Shown: positions 1 through 5,285 of the stretch, one piece after another | Position numbering within the stretch: the first letter of the stretch is position 1 | How the letters are laid out: every line of letters begins with the position of its first letter | From: Planctomycetota bacterium | GTDB lineage: Bacteria > Planctomycetota > Phycisphaerae > Sedimentisphaerales > Anaerobacaceae | Direction of reading: 5' to 3' | DNA length: 6,804 nucleotides | NCBI GenBank assembly: GCA_026386835.1 | Contig: JAPLMV010000039.1 | Location: forward strand, 1 to 6,804 | Notes under the pieces: model-generated | What the model saw: the letters and a program-made list of their open reading frames with translations, nothing else | What the model was told of the DNA's origin: nothing | The model's database searches: none | Position numbers and translations under genes: made by a program

Positions 1-684
1 GTATTAAAAGCATTCACCGAAAATAAGGACTATGGAGCGGTTTATGGTCGGGCGATATGCATTAGGCCAAACGGGGAAAAAAAGGAATTTGGCTCTCCAA
101 AGCGCAATGTATCCGGATGGATAACAAAATCTTATTTTTCCTATAAGCCTTTTCTAATACCATCGGTTGTCAGTCTTCGAAAAGATTCCTGCAAGGGTAT
201 CTTTTGGGATGAAAAAATGAGGCGGATTTCGGATTATGATTACTTTTTGAGAATTTCAACAAAAATACAATTTTTGTTTGTTCCCGATGCTCAAATAATA
301 AAACGCCAATTGAGCGATAGTCTTTCGTCCGTAAAAAACCCACTAGGAGCGATTAATGCTGCACTGGCGCTGGATCGATTTTATTTTCACCTTGGAGGCG
401 ATGAATATGTTCCTTTGTATCTGGCAAAGCGGAAAATAAGTCACCGCTATCGCAAAGCAGGCAAAGTATGTCAGGCAAACGGAAATAAATCAACCGCAAT
501 TTTGCTTTTTAAACGCGCTATCTCTTATAATCCATTTGATCCGCGGCTTTACTGGGATATGGTAAAAGTCTTGATTTTGAGCGGAAAAAATGATAATTTG
601 CCCGACTGGCAGATGCCTGAACCTTTGCCTGATGAAATAACTGTCAACGGCGAGAGGGCATTGAGCAATGTAAAAAGGTCATGA
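1..684 (+). CDS. Family 2 glycosyltransferase, C-terminal part (5' end outside window)
   Basis: The reading frame is open from the first base, so the gene begins upstream and 227 residues are visible. The segment around residues 12-90 has the look of the second half of a GT-A fold GT2 enzyme: a 'YGRA' strand, a 'PSVVSLRKD' strand, then 'FWDEKM' followed by 'SDYDYFLRI', the usual acidic acceptor-side motif of this family. These enzymes move a sugar from a nucleotide-sugar to a growing glycan at the cytoplasmic face of the membrane. Residues about 146-195 form a helix pair resembling a TPR unit (pattern G-A-LF-KRAI-NP-DPRLYW), an extension seen on some GT2 proteins. The stop is followed after one base by the next glycosyltransferase, so the genes are probably co-transcribed and translationally coupled. 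Sugar donor and acceptor cannot be inferred. The GT2 call rests on motif resemblance and would be firmer with the missing N-terminal DXD region. Confidence 0.8.
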   Translation, partial: VLKAFTENKDYGAVYGRAICIRPNGEKKEFGSPKRNVSGWITKSYFSYKPFLIPSVVSLRKDSCKGIFWDEKMRRISDYDYFLRISTKIQFLFVPDAQIIKRQLSDSLSSVKNPLGAINAALALDRFYFHLGGDEYVPLYLAKRKISHRYRKAGKVCQANGNKSTAILLFKRAISYNPFDPRLYWDMVKVLILSGKNDNLPDWQMPEPLPDEITVNGERALSNVKRS

Positions 685-685
685 T

Positions 686-1723
686 ATGCAACATGTAAAA
701 CGAATATTTCTGATATCAGATTTTAAGGACGAATCGCCCAAATCCGTTCGGGTCGAACGAAGGCGATGGTTTAAGGGGCTAATACGCCTTGGTCATGATG
801 TTCAGCGATTCAGTTACAAAAATATGATGCTGCAATTGAGCCCATTTCCCAGCAGGCGAATCGCACAGATGTTTGCCAAAAGAAAGGCCGATGCCATTCT
901 TATTGAGCAAGTCAAACAATATCATCCCGACATCATTCTAATTACAGCAATGAAGTATCTTAACGCTGAAACGGTTCAAGAGCTTCGCAGAGCAGCACCT
1001 TCGGCGATATTTGTTGGACGCGACGGCGACCCATTTCCAGAGCTAAATAAGGCCCGGCTCGAAATTGCAAAGCAATTAGACATAATGACTTGTTTCTATG
1101 CCGGACGATTCCTTGAAACATATAAGAAAACCGGCGTTCCAATTTGTGCATTTATGCCGCCTCCCTGCGACCCAGATATACAAAGGCCATACGAGGTCGA
1201 TGATGAGTGGAAATCGAATATTATCTTTACCGGAAAGGCGGAACATACCAAGCTTGACCGCGATATCGACAGGTATGATTTACTATTGAAGCTCTCGAAA
1301 ATGCCCAATGCGAGGATTTATGGAGCATTCGGCAGGCCGCAGCTTGAGAGTATCGATTGTTTTTATGCTATCAGCGGGGCGAAAATTGCGTTAAGTATAA
1401 ACATCATAAATGATGTTAGGCTATATCACTCCGACAGATTAGTTAATTGTCTTTCGTGCGGGACATTCACGTTGGCTAAAAGAGTTCCTGATTCCGAGCT
1501 GCTTTTTAAAGATGGAGTGCATTTGAGATATTTTGACACGGCTGAAGAATTTTTTGAGCTGGCGGACTGGTATCTTAAACACGACCAGGAACGGGAAAAA
1601 ATCGCAAAGGCAGGGATGGAAAGGGCTCACAGCGAATTTAACTGTGAAAGGATTGCCAAACTTACGCTGGATTTGATTGAAACAGGCACATACGACGCAT
1701 CTTGGGCGGAGATTTTAAAGTAA
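686..1723 (+). CDS. CgeB-like glycosyltransferase (GT-B fold)
   Basis: A 345-residue protein. The N-terminal half has a Rossmann-like start ('RIFLISDF', residues 6-13), a 'YHPDIILITAMKYL' segment (79-92) and 'FVGRDGDPFPE' (109-119), as in the CgeB/spore-maturation glycosyltransferase group. The C-terminal half carries the sugar-nucleotide-binding type region: 'IIFTGKA' (179-185), 'YHSDRLVNCLSCGTF' (247-261) and 'DGVHLRYFDTAEEF' (276-289), matching the C-terminal glycosyl-transferase 1_2 pattern. The place where GT-B enzymes often have Glu in 'E-x-x-A-C-G' is occupied here by Asn254, so nucleotide-sugar binding may differ. The start is supported by AAAAAGG at 672-678, 7 bases ahead of the ATG, and by its position one base after the previous stop. 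It sits between two other glycosyltransferases in a tight operon, so a role in making one extracellular glycan is likely. Substrate is unknown; family membership is fairly sure. Confidence 0.82.
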   Translation: MQHVKRIFLISDFKDESPKSVRVERRRWFKGLIRLGHDVQRFSYKNMMLQLSPFPSRRIAQMFAKRKADAILIEQVKQYHPDIILITAMKYLNAETVQELRRAAPSAIFVGRDGDPFPELNKARLEIAKQLDIMTCFYAGRFLETYKKTGVPICAFMPPPCDPDIQRPYEVDDEWKSNIIFTGKAEHTKLDRDIDRYDLLLKLSKMPNARIYGAFGRPQLESIDCFYAISGAKIALSINIINDVRLYHSDRLVNCLSCGTFTLAKRVPDSELLFKDGVHLRYFDTAEEFFELADWYLKHDQEREKIAKAGMERAHSEFNCERIAKLTLDLIETGTYDASWAEILK

Positions 1724-1729
1724 AGCATT

Positions 1730-2722
1730 TTGCAAGTGGAACTATTTGTCATAACCAATAATCCTGACCGGGCAAGTTTCAGACAGCGAATCGAAGTCTA
1801 TCCTGATGCCCTGCGCAAAAACGGCATAAATTGCAGGATTGTCAAACTGCCGACGGGCATCTGGGCACGGAGAAAATTATTCGAACAAGCAAAGGATTTT
1901 GACGCTGTTTTCCTTCATAAGAAATGTCTGAATATCCTTGATGCCTTCTGGCTGCATAAATACAGCAAAATTGTCATCTATGATTTTGACGATGCGGTGA
2001 TGTATGATAACAAGCATCCGGACATGCCCAGCCGCAAAAGGCTGAAAGCTTTTCAAAGAACGGTTGAACTGGCTGATATGGTCATAGCTGGCAATTCATA
2101 CCTTGCAGACCACGCTCGGAAATTCAATACCACTCTTAATGTGCTGCCGACAGGTTTGGATACCGTAATTTATAGGACGCAATCCTTTTCAAAAAACGAT
2201 GCCAATATCCGTCTTGTCTGGATAGGCAGCAAAACCACACTTAAATATCTTGCTGAGATTAAACCCGCACTTGAGCAAATTGGTGCAAGATTTAACAATG
2301 TTATCTTAAGAATAATTGCCGACGATTTTTTCGAGTTAAAAAATATGCGTGTGGAAAAACGCTCGTGGTCAAAGGAAAAAGAAATAGAGGACCTTATTAC
2401 CAGCGAGATAGGCCTGTCACCGCTGCCGGATGATAATTTTACGAGGGGCAAGTGCGGATTCAAAATTTTGCAGTATGCTTGTGCATGCCTGCCTGTGGTT
2501 GCGTCACCTGTTGGGACAAACTCGGAATATGTTCGCGATGGGATTACCGGATTTCTCGCGACGGATACCCAGAAATGGGTTGAAAGAATCAGTCAACTGG
2601 TTGAAAATCCCCAGTTATGTAAAAAAATGGGAGAACAGGGTCGGGCATGGGCTAAAAATTTTGATGTTAGTTTAATCGGCAAACAGCTTTGCGAATTGAT
2701 AGCCAAATGCGTCGGTACTTGA
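1730..2722 (+). CDS. Family 4 glycosyltransferase (GT-B fold)
   Basis: A 330-residue predicted retaining glycosyltransferase, probably cytosolic or peripheral to the membrane. The N-terminal domain contains 'YDFDDAVMYD' (84-93), typical of one GT4 subgroup, and 'AGNSYLADHA' (120-129). The C-terminal domain contains 'LVWIGS' (162-167) and the diagnostic block from 'IGLSPLPDD' (227-235) through 'GKCGFKILQYACACLPVVAS' (240-259) to 'VGTNSEYV'. Lys245 is in the expected place for binding the donor phosphate. The best start is the TTG at 1730, since it gives the usual short lead ahead of the first beta strand ('VELFVIT'). GTG at 1736 is the only close alternative, and no strong ribosome binding site is seen. 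It begins 6 bases after the previous stop and in the same reading frame, so translation is probably coupled. It is the last gene of the glycan operon; no clear terminator follows in the 48 bases before the convergent gene. Confidence 0.85.
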   Translation: MQVELFVITNNPDRASFRQRIEVYPDALRKNGINCRIVKLPTGIWARRKLFEQAKDFDAVFLHKKCLNILDAFWLHKYSKIVIYDFDDAVMYDNKHPDMPSRKRLKAFQRTVELADMVIAGNSYLADHARKFNTTLNVLPTGLDTVIYRTQSFSKNDANIRLVWIGSKTTLKYLAEIKPALEQIGARFNNVILRIIADDFFELKNMRVEKRSWSKEKEIEDLITSEIGLSPLPDDNFTRGKCGFKILQYACACLPVVASPVGTNSEYVRDGITGFLATDTQKWVERISQLVENPQLCKKMGEQGRAWAKNFDVSLIGKQLCELIAKCVGT

Positions 2723-2770
2723 TTGTGTTTTATATCCGGCTGGCATAAATTTTCAAAACAACAGACGCAG

Positions 2771-3346
2771 TTAGGCAGTCTGGAACTGCTGGTGGGCTCG
2801 CATTACAACGGCGGCATCGGCGAGGACAATTTGCTTTATCAGGCCAGTCGAAACGAGGGAAACGCCCATAGCTAAAATCTTCTCTTCGGTCATAGAGGCA
2901 ATCATTCTGGCAGTGTGCCTCGGTATCTGGTGCTTTTTTACAAGCCAATCGACTATTCTCGATTTATCCCAGCGGCTTTTGGGCAGAGTTCCGTCAGTTC
3001 CATAGAAACTGCCGATATCGGCTATATTCTGAACGTCGACGTGAAGGACTTCGATTCGTGAGCGTTTGATTTTACGCCGGAGGTGATGCTCGGTCAGGGC
3101 AAGGGCAGAATCTTCATAGCCTGTTTCGTCGAGAACCGCCTTGATTATCGAAAGGATTACTCCGCTGGTTACGGTATAACGGTTTTGGCTTCGGTAGAGA
3201 AAAAACGTTACGGCATCGGCAAGGTGCTCGGCAATAAAAACGTCCGGCTTGTCAGACTCGGCAAGGGCATTATTAATTGTACCTACAACTTTGGTGTGAA
3301 AATACTCCTCGACACTTCCGTCGGCCTTTATGACTTTAAGCTGCAT
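2771..3346 (-). CDS. Stand-alone ATP-cone protein paired with NrdR
   Basis: A 191-residue protein. Residues 1 to about 88 form an ATP-cone, the nucleotide-sensing domain of NrdR and ribonucleotide reductases: 'MQLKVIKADGSVEEY' opens it and 'VTSGVILSIIKAVLDETGYED' lies near its end. The second half contains 'WDKSRIVDWLVKKH', 'ARMIASMTEEKILAMG' and 'VSTGLIKQIVLADA'. That pattern resembles the helical stretch following the ATP-cone in anaerobic (class III) reductases, but no catalytic barrel follows. I chose the second ATG (3346) over the one at 3352, because the ribosome binding site GAGGGG directly abuts the first ATG but lies 6 bases from the second. The gene begins 66 bases after nrdR on the same strand and likely shares its promoter, so it probably serves deoxynucleotide control. 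It could sense ATP/dATP and contact NrdR or a reductase; that is inference. No catalytic residues of any enzyme are evident. Confidence 0.8.
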   Translation of the reverse strand: MQLKVIKADGSVEEYFHTKVVGTINNALAESDKPDVFIAEHLADAVTFFLYRSQNRYTVTSGVILSIIKAVLDETGYEDSALALTEHHLRRKIKRSRIEVLHVDVQNIADIGSFYGTDGTLPKSRWDKSRIVDWLVKKHQIPRHTARMIASMTEEKILAMGVSLVSTGLIKQIVLADAAVVMRAHQQFQTA

Positions 3347-3412
3347 TTCCATCCCCTCTCATTTTGCATCCCTGCAAAAATTCGATGCCATACGGTCAAT
3401 ATTATTTGCCTG

Positions 3413-3904
3413 TTACTGTCCAAACAGTTTTTTCTGTCCATTCTGGTCGGCATTGCTGATTTCCCTGCTGACTTCATCTATCAACTCGTCGGCATCCTTG
3501 AAATCACGATATACACTTGCGAACCGAATATAAGCAACCTTATCAACTCCGCGAAGGTGTTTCATGACACTGTCTCCGATAAAAGCCGATGACACCTCCT
3601 TCTCGAAGTTCCGGAAAACATCTTCTTCCACTTTATCAGCAACGAGCTGAATCTGCTCAGCGGATACCGGCCTTTTGTAACAAGCCTTTTGCAGGCCGGC
3701 AATAATCTTGTCTCTTTCATAAGGCACGCGGGAGTCGTCTTTTTTGACGACATAAAGTTTGAAGCTTTCACCTATTTTTTCATAGGTGGTAAAACGCTTC
3801 TCACAGGCCAGGCACTGACGCCTGCGTCTTATTACCCTGCCCATGTCGCTGGAGCGAGAGTCAACAACCTTATCTCTGTCTTCCTTACAAAAAGGACATC
3901 TCAC
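3413..3904 (-). CDS. nrdR: Transcriptional repressor NrdR
   Basis: A 163-residue protein, close to the usual length (about 150-160). NrdR represses ribonucleotide reductase operons when its ATP-cone is loaded with ATP/dATP. The N-terminal zinc ribbon is complete: Cys3 and Cys6 in 'CPFC', then Cys31 and Cys34 in 'CLAC', with the characteristic 'VVDSRSSD' (13-20), 'IRRRRQC' (25-31) and 'KRFTTYE' (36-42). The ATP-cone runs from about residue 49 to 139 ('YVVKKDDSRVPYERDKI', then 'ASVYRDFKDADELIDEV'). Translation starts at GTG, with GAGGT at 3916-3920 eleven bases upstream, a little far. An imperfect hairpin (3925-3948, CTGA/TCAG ends) lies just ahead of that site in the leader. The promoter with two NrdR-like boxes is at 3955-4006. 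The ATP-cone gene follows on the same strand. No reductase gene is in the window, so its targets lie elsewhere. Identification is secure. Confidence 0.97.
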   Translation of the reverse strand: MRCPFCKEDRDKVVDSRSSDMGRVIRRRRQCLACEKRFTTYEKIGESFKLYVVKKDDSRVPYERDKIIAGLQKACYKRPVSAEQIQLVADKVEEDVFRNFEKEVSSAFIGDSVMKHLRGVDKVAYIRFASVYRDFKDADELIDEVSREISNADQNGQKKLFGQ

Positions 3905-3954
3905 AAGCTAAATTTACCTCACTGCTGAAATAGGACATCCCAAATCAGTACAAA

Positions 3955-4001
3955 CCACTACAAATTGGCTTTGAAGGTATTGTAAGCCCAACATATAGTA
4001 T
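3955..4001 (-). promoter_or_regulatory. Two NrdR-box-like operators, 31 bp apart
   Basis: The published NrdR box has the core C-w-A-t-A-T-a-T-w-G inside a 16-bp palindrome (recalled). On the minus strand CTATATGTTG (3989-3998) fits 9 of 10 core positions and lies between the -35 and -10 boxes. CAATTTGTAG (3958-3967) fits 8 of 10 and lies just downstream of the start site. Their starts are exactly 31 bp apart, three helical turns, the spacing known for tandem NrdR boxes. The outer flanks match less well. Occupancy would block RNA polymerase, so NrdR probably represses its own transcription. Confidence 0.6.
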
Positions 4002-4006
4002 GTCAA
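3979..4006 (-). promoter_or_regulatory. nrdR promoter (sigma-70 type)
   Basis: On the minus strand a perfect -35 box TTGACA (4001-4006) is followed after 16 bases by the -10 box TACAAT (3979-3984), one mismatch from consensus. Transcription would start near 3972, giving a leader of about 67 nt before the GTG of nrdR. Its position and near-consensus sequence make it the obvious promoter for nrdR and the ATP-cone gene. Confidence 0.75.
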
Positions 4007-4045
4007 AAGAATTTTTGCGGGAATTTGGCGTCAGGCGGGATAAAG

Positions 4046-4126
4046 GGCTGTTAAATCTTTTTATCTTTATTCTCAATTAACGCAGGGATAAGCACTAACA
4101 GAAAAAGTTAAAAACAATTAACAGCC
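4046..4126. repeat. 9-bp inverted repeat in the nrdR upstream region
   Basis: GGCTGTTAA (4046-4054) and TTAACAGCC (4118-4126) are perfect inverted copies 63 bases apart. They lie between the terminator of the putative RNA and the nrdR promoter. CAATTAAC also occurs twice here, at 4075-4082 and 4115-4122. The stretch is AT-rich and no gene or promoter function is evident. It could be a chance repeat. Confidence 0.35.
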
Positions 4127-4150
4127 TATAATTACAGGTAATTTTTTTAT

Positions 4151-4187
4151 AAAAAAAGGGCCTCGCGCACAATAGTGCGCAAAGCCC
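4151..4187 (-). terminator. Rho-independent terminator on the minus strand
   Basis: Read on the minus strand, GGGCUUUGCGCAC (4187-4175) pairs with GUGCGCGAGGCCC (4170-4158) around a UAUU loop, giving a continuous 13-bp stem. Seven U follow (4157-4151). The three central positions pair as U.G, U-A, U.G only in the minus-strand RNA; on the plus strand two would be C/A mismatches and no T tract would follow. Stem and tract therefore agree on direction. It ends the putative RNA at 4151-4393 rather than any protein gene. Confidence 0.85.
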
Positions 4188-4262
4188 AACCCGGAAAGAA
4201 ATTTATATGCCCCCTCAAAATAGTCTAAAATCTTTGCATAAGCCAAAGATGTAGAATTCGTT

Positions 4263-4311
4263 CCTGCCTGGGTTCTACAATTATCCCTTATCCCGAGGCA
4301 GGATTGTAGAA
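4263..4311. repeat. Two interleaved inverted repeats (A-B-A'-B' order)
   Basis: CCTGCCTGGG (4263-4272) is complementary to CCCGAGGCAGG (4292-4302, one bulged G). The directly adjoining TTCTACAAT (4273-4281) is complementary to ATTGTAGAA (4303-4311). The arms sit in pseudoknot order, but with no linker bases between adjoining arms, so both long helices cannot easily form at once and probably compete. Further competitors are CCCGA/TCGGG (4292-4296 with 4312-4316) and GTAGAA (4251-4256) with TTCTAC (4273-4278). All lie inside the putative small RNA. Confidence 0.7.
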
Positions 4312-4399
4312 TCGGGCTAATGATCTTAATCATTGGGCGGCAGAACATAACACATACGGTTAAGTCAGCCAAACCCGCTTTATTTGCCCCACCGATAAA

Positions 4400-4428
4400 A
4401 GTATAATATAAAAATCGCAGAGGAGCAA
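4400..4428 (-). promoter_or_regulatory. Promoter of the putative small RNA
   Basis: On the minus strand the -35 box TTGCTC (4423-4428) and the -10 box TATACT (4400-4405) are separated by exactly 17 bases. The -10 box is one mismatch from consensus; the -35 keeps only the TTG. Transcription would begin near 4393 at a G, and the intrinsic terminator lies about 240 bases downstream, which supports a real unit. Confidence 0.55.
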
Positions 4429-4448
4429 ATGTACAAACCGACAATTTT

Positions 4449-4476
4449 TTGCTATGAACTCTTCAACGCGTATTAT
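4449..4476 (+). promoter_or_regulatory. Possible promoter for the PilZ gene
   Basis: TTGCTA (4449-4454), 16 bases, TATTAT (4471-4476) on the plus strand. It would start a transcript near 4483 with a leader of about 180 nt before the PilZ start codon, diverging from the small-RNA promoter. The -35 box is weak and the region is AT-rich, so chance is a real possibility. No better candidate was seen nearer the gene. Confidence 0.3.
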
Positions 4477-4505
4477 CGGAACATAATGGGAAAAAGTGGT
4501 TAAAT

Positions 4506-4543
4506 TTTTACAATGCCAACTCGGTCAATATGCGATTGTAAAA
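4506..4543. repeat. Perfect 9-bp inverted repeat with TACAAT core
   Basis: TTTTACAAT (4506-4514) and ATTGTAAAA (4535-4543) are perfect inverted copies around a 20-base loop, in the region ahead of the PilZ gene. It has neither a GC-rich stem nor a following T tract, so it is not a typical terminator. It shares the TACAAT/ATTGTA core with the repeats at 4273-4311 and 5060-5111. Confidence 0.55.
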
Positions 4544-4603
4544 CAAGAATGAGGCAGGTGGAATATCAGGGCAATGGGCGGGGATTTTTTGGGAATCGTT
4601 TGT

Positions 4604-4651
4604 AAAGCCGGTCTGCTGGATTGTCGATTTGCAAAGAGAAATAAAGGCTTT
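4604..4651 (+). promoter_or_regulatory. Possible leader hairpin next to the PilZ ribosome binding site
   Basis: AAAGCC (4604-4609) can pair with GGCTTT (4646-4651), leaving the ribosome binding sequence GGGGA (4653-4657) directly after the stem. Such a structure could influence translation of the PilZ gene, but the stem is only 6 bp around a 36-base loop. The support is positional only. Confidence 0.2.
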
Positions 4652-4664
4652 TGGGGAACTAAAA

Positions 4665-5057
4665 ATGGATACAAATACAGAGAGAAGAACAGAGCAACGA
4701 CTGCGGTATCAATGGCCAGTCTGGTTCGCCGAGGATTTCAATGATGTGCTTGCGCAAGGTCAAATGGTTGATGTTTCCAGCAATGGTGCTGCCTTTACCT
4801 GCCACGCAGATGAGGAATGCCCTTATCCAGGCCGAACAGTAACAGCACGGTTCAGCATCCCCCGTTTCAGCAATACCGAAAGCTTCGATATGGCCAGTTT
4901 TACCCGCAGCGGCAAGGTCTGCCGAGTCGATGAGGTCAACCGGTTCCTTCGGAAAGTAGCGATACAGTTTGCCGAGCCGCTGCCATTTAGGCCGGGCGAA
5001 CAGGCTGGCAGCAGTGAATCCGATGCGGAACAGAAACTCTGGGCAGTAACGATATAG
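4665..5057 (+). CDS. Small PilZ-domain protein (cyclic-di-GMP binding)
   Basis: A 130-residue cytosolic protein consisting essentially of one PilZ domain. The two conserved parts of the ligand site are present: R-x-x-x-R as Arg8-TEQ-Arg12, and D-x-S-x-x-G as Asp36-V-Ser38-SN-Gly41. Strands such as 'RFLRKVAIQFAEPLPF' close the barrel. PilZ proteins bind cyclic-di-GMP and pass the signal to partners controlling motility, polysaccharide secretion or transcription; nothing here identifies the partner. I start at the ATG at 4665, which has GGGGA 7 bases upstream, rather than an in-frame TTG at 4629 that would add 12 unconserved residues without a binding site. No signal peptide or membrane segment is seen. 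The gene stands alone, with the putative RNA diverging upstream and a convergent gene downstream. The glycosyltransferase operon at the left edge is a conceivable but unproven downstream process. Confidence 0.88.
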   Translation: MDTNTERRTEQRLRYQWPVWFAEDFNDVLAQGQMVDVSSNGAAFTCHADEECPYPGRTVTARFSIPRFSNTESFDMASFTRSGKVCRVDEVNRFLRKVAIQFAEPLPFRPGEQAGSSESDAEQKLWAVTI

Positions 5058-5059
5058 CG

Positions 5060-5111
5060 ATTTACAATTTGCAATTGCGGATTTAAAATTGAGAAGGCAG
5101 AAATTGTAAAT
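5060..5111. repeat. AT-rich nested inverted repeat after the PilZ gene
   Basis: ATTTACAATTT (5060-5070) and AAATTGTAAAT (5101-5111) are perfect 11-bp inverted copies with a 30-base loop. The loop itself contains CAATT and AATTG arms. It starts two bases after the PilZ stop and may form a hairpin at the end of that mRNA, although no T tract follows. The remaining bases to 5285 hold only weak features: TCCC-TAT-GGGA (5196-5206), and AAAACTCAAA twice (5216-5225 and 5229-5238). No gene or clear terminator is seen there. Confidence 0.55.
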
Positions 5112-5285
5112 TTCAAATATTCCACAGTTTATTTTTTCCACACATCTCAAATTTTCACGGCTGGGTGCACGTCAAAAAGGAAGTGTAAAAATTAATCCCT
5201 ATGGGACAGGCGTGTAAAACTCAAAACCAAAACTCAAAGTTAAAAACTACAGACAGAAAAACAGACGCAAGACTGATAGACTTTT

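Larger units (their letters stand above)
4151..4393 (-). ncRNA. Putative structured small RNA, class not recognised
   Basis: A minus-strand transcription unit of about 245 nt is bounded by a sigma-70-type promoter (4400-4428) and a strong intrinsic terminator (4151-4187), with no plausible protein gene inside. Besides the terminator, several helices can form: AAUGAU/AUCAUU with a four-base loop (4319-4334), UUCUACAAU/AUUGUAGAA (4303-4311 with 4273-4281), a 10-bp pairing of 4292-4302 with 4263-4272, and AUCUUUG/CAAAGAU with a seven-base loop (4244-4250 with 4230-4236). I compared it by memory with 6S RNA, tmRNA, RNase P RNA, SRP RNA and the common riboswitches and saw no match. The unit lies between nrdR and a PilZ gene and has its own promoter, so a free-standing regulatory RNA fits better than a leader. 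If the terminator were conditional, it could instead be a long leader of nrdR. The 5' end is estimated from promoter spacing. Confidence 0.6.

Noticed and set aside
2723..2770. Terminator between the convergent glycosyltransferase and ATP-cone genes
   Set aside because: No hairpin longer than about 4 bp with a following T tract could be found on either strand.
3083..3592. Plus-strand open frame of 169 codons opposite the ATP-cone and nrdR genes
   Set aside because: It is antisense to two well-supported genes and its translation has no recognisable domain.
4151..4393. 6S RNA, tmRNA, RNase P RNA or SRP RNA
   Set aside because: The ends do not pair into the long 6S duplex, there is no tRNA-like CCA end, and the conserved RNase P and SRP core sequences are not seen. 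A divergent 6S cannot be fully excluded.
4118..4444. Minus-strand open frame of 108 codons
   Set aside because: It runs across the promoter and the intrinsic terminator of the putative RNA, has Cys-rich unpatterned composition and matches no family I know.
4561..4625. Cyclic-di-GMP-I riboswitch upstream of the PilZ gene
   Set aside because: AGGGCAA and GTAAAGCC are reminiscent of the aptamer, but the tetraloop, its receptor helix and the rest of the conserved core are absent in order and spacing.
4629..4664. TTG at 4629 as start of the PilZ protein
   Set aside because: No ribosome binding site precedes it and the extra 12 residues lie outside the domain; the ATG at 4665 has GGGGA at good spacing.
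5117..5148. DnaA boxes (two CCACA-containing strings)
   Set aside because: Only one comes within one mismatch of the nine-base box, there is no cluster, and no replication gene is nearby.
4659..5150. Minus-strand open frame opposite the PilZ gene
   Set aside because: The plus strand encodes a clear PilZ domain with both ligand motifs; the opposite frame is a shadow.
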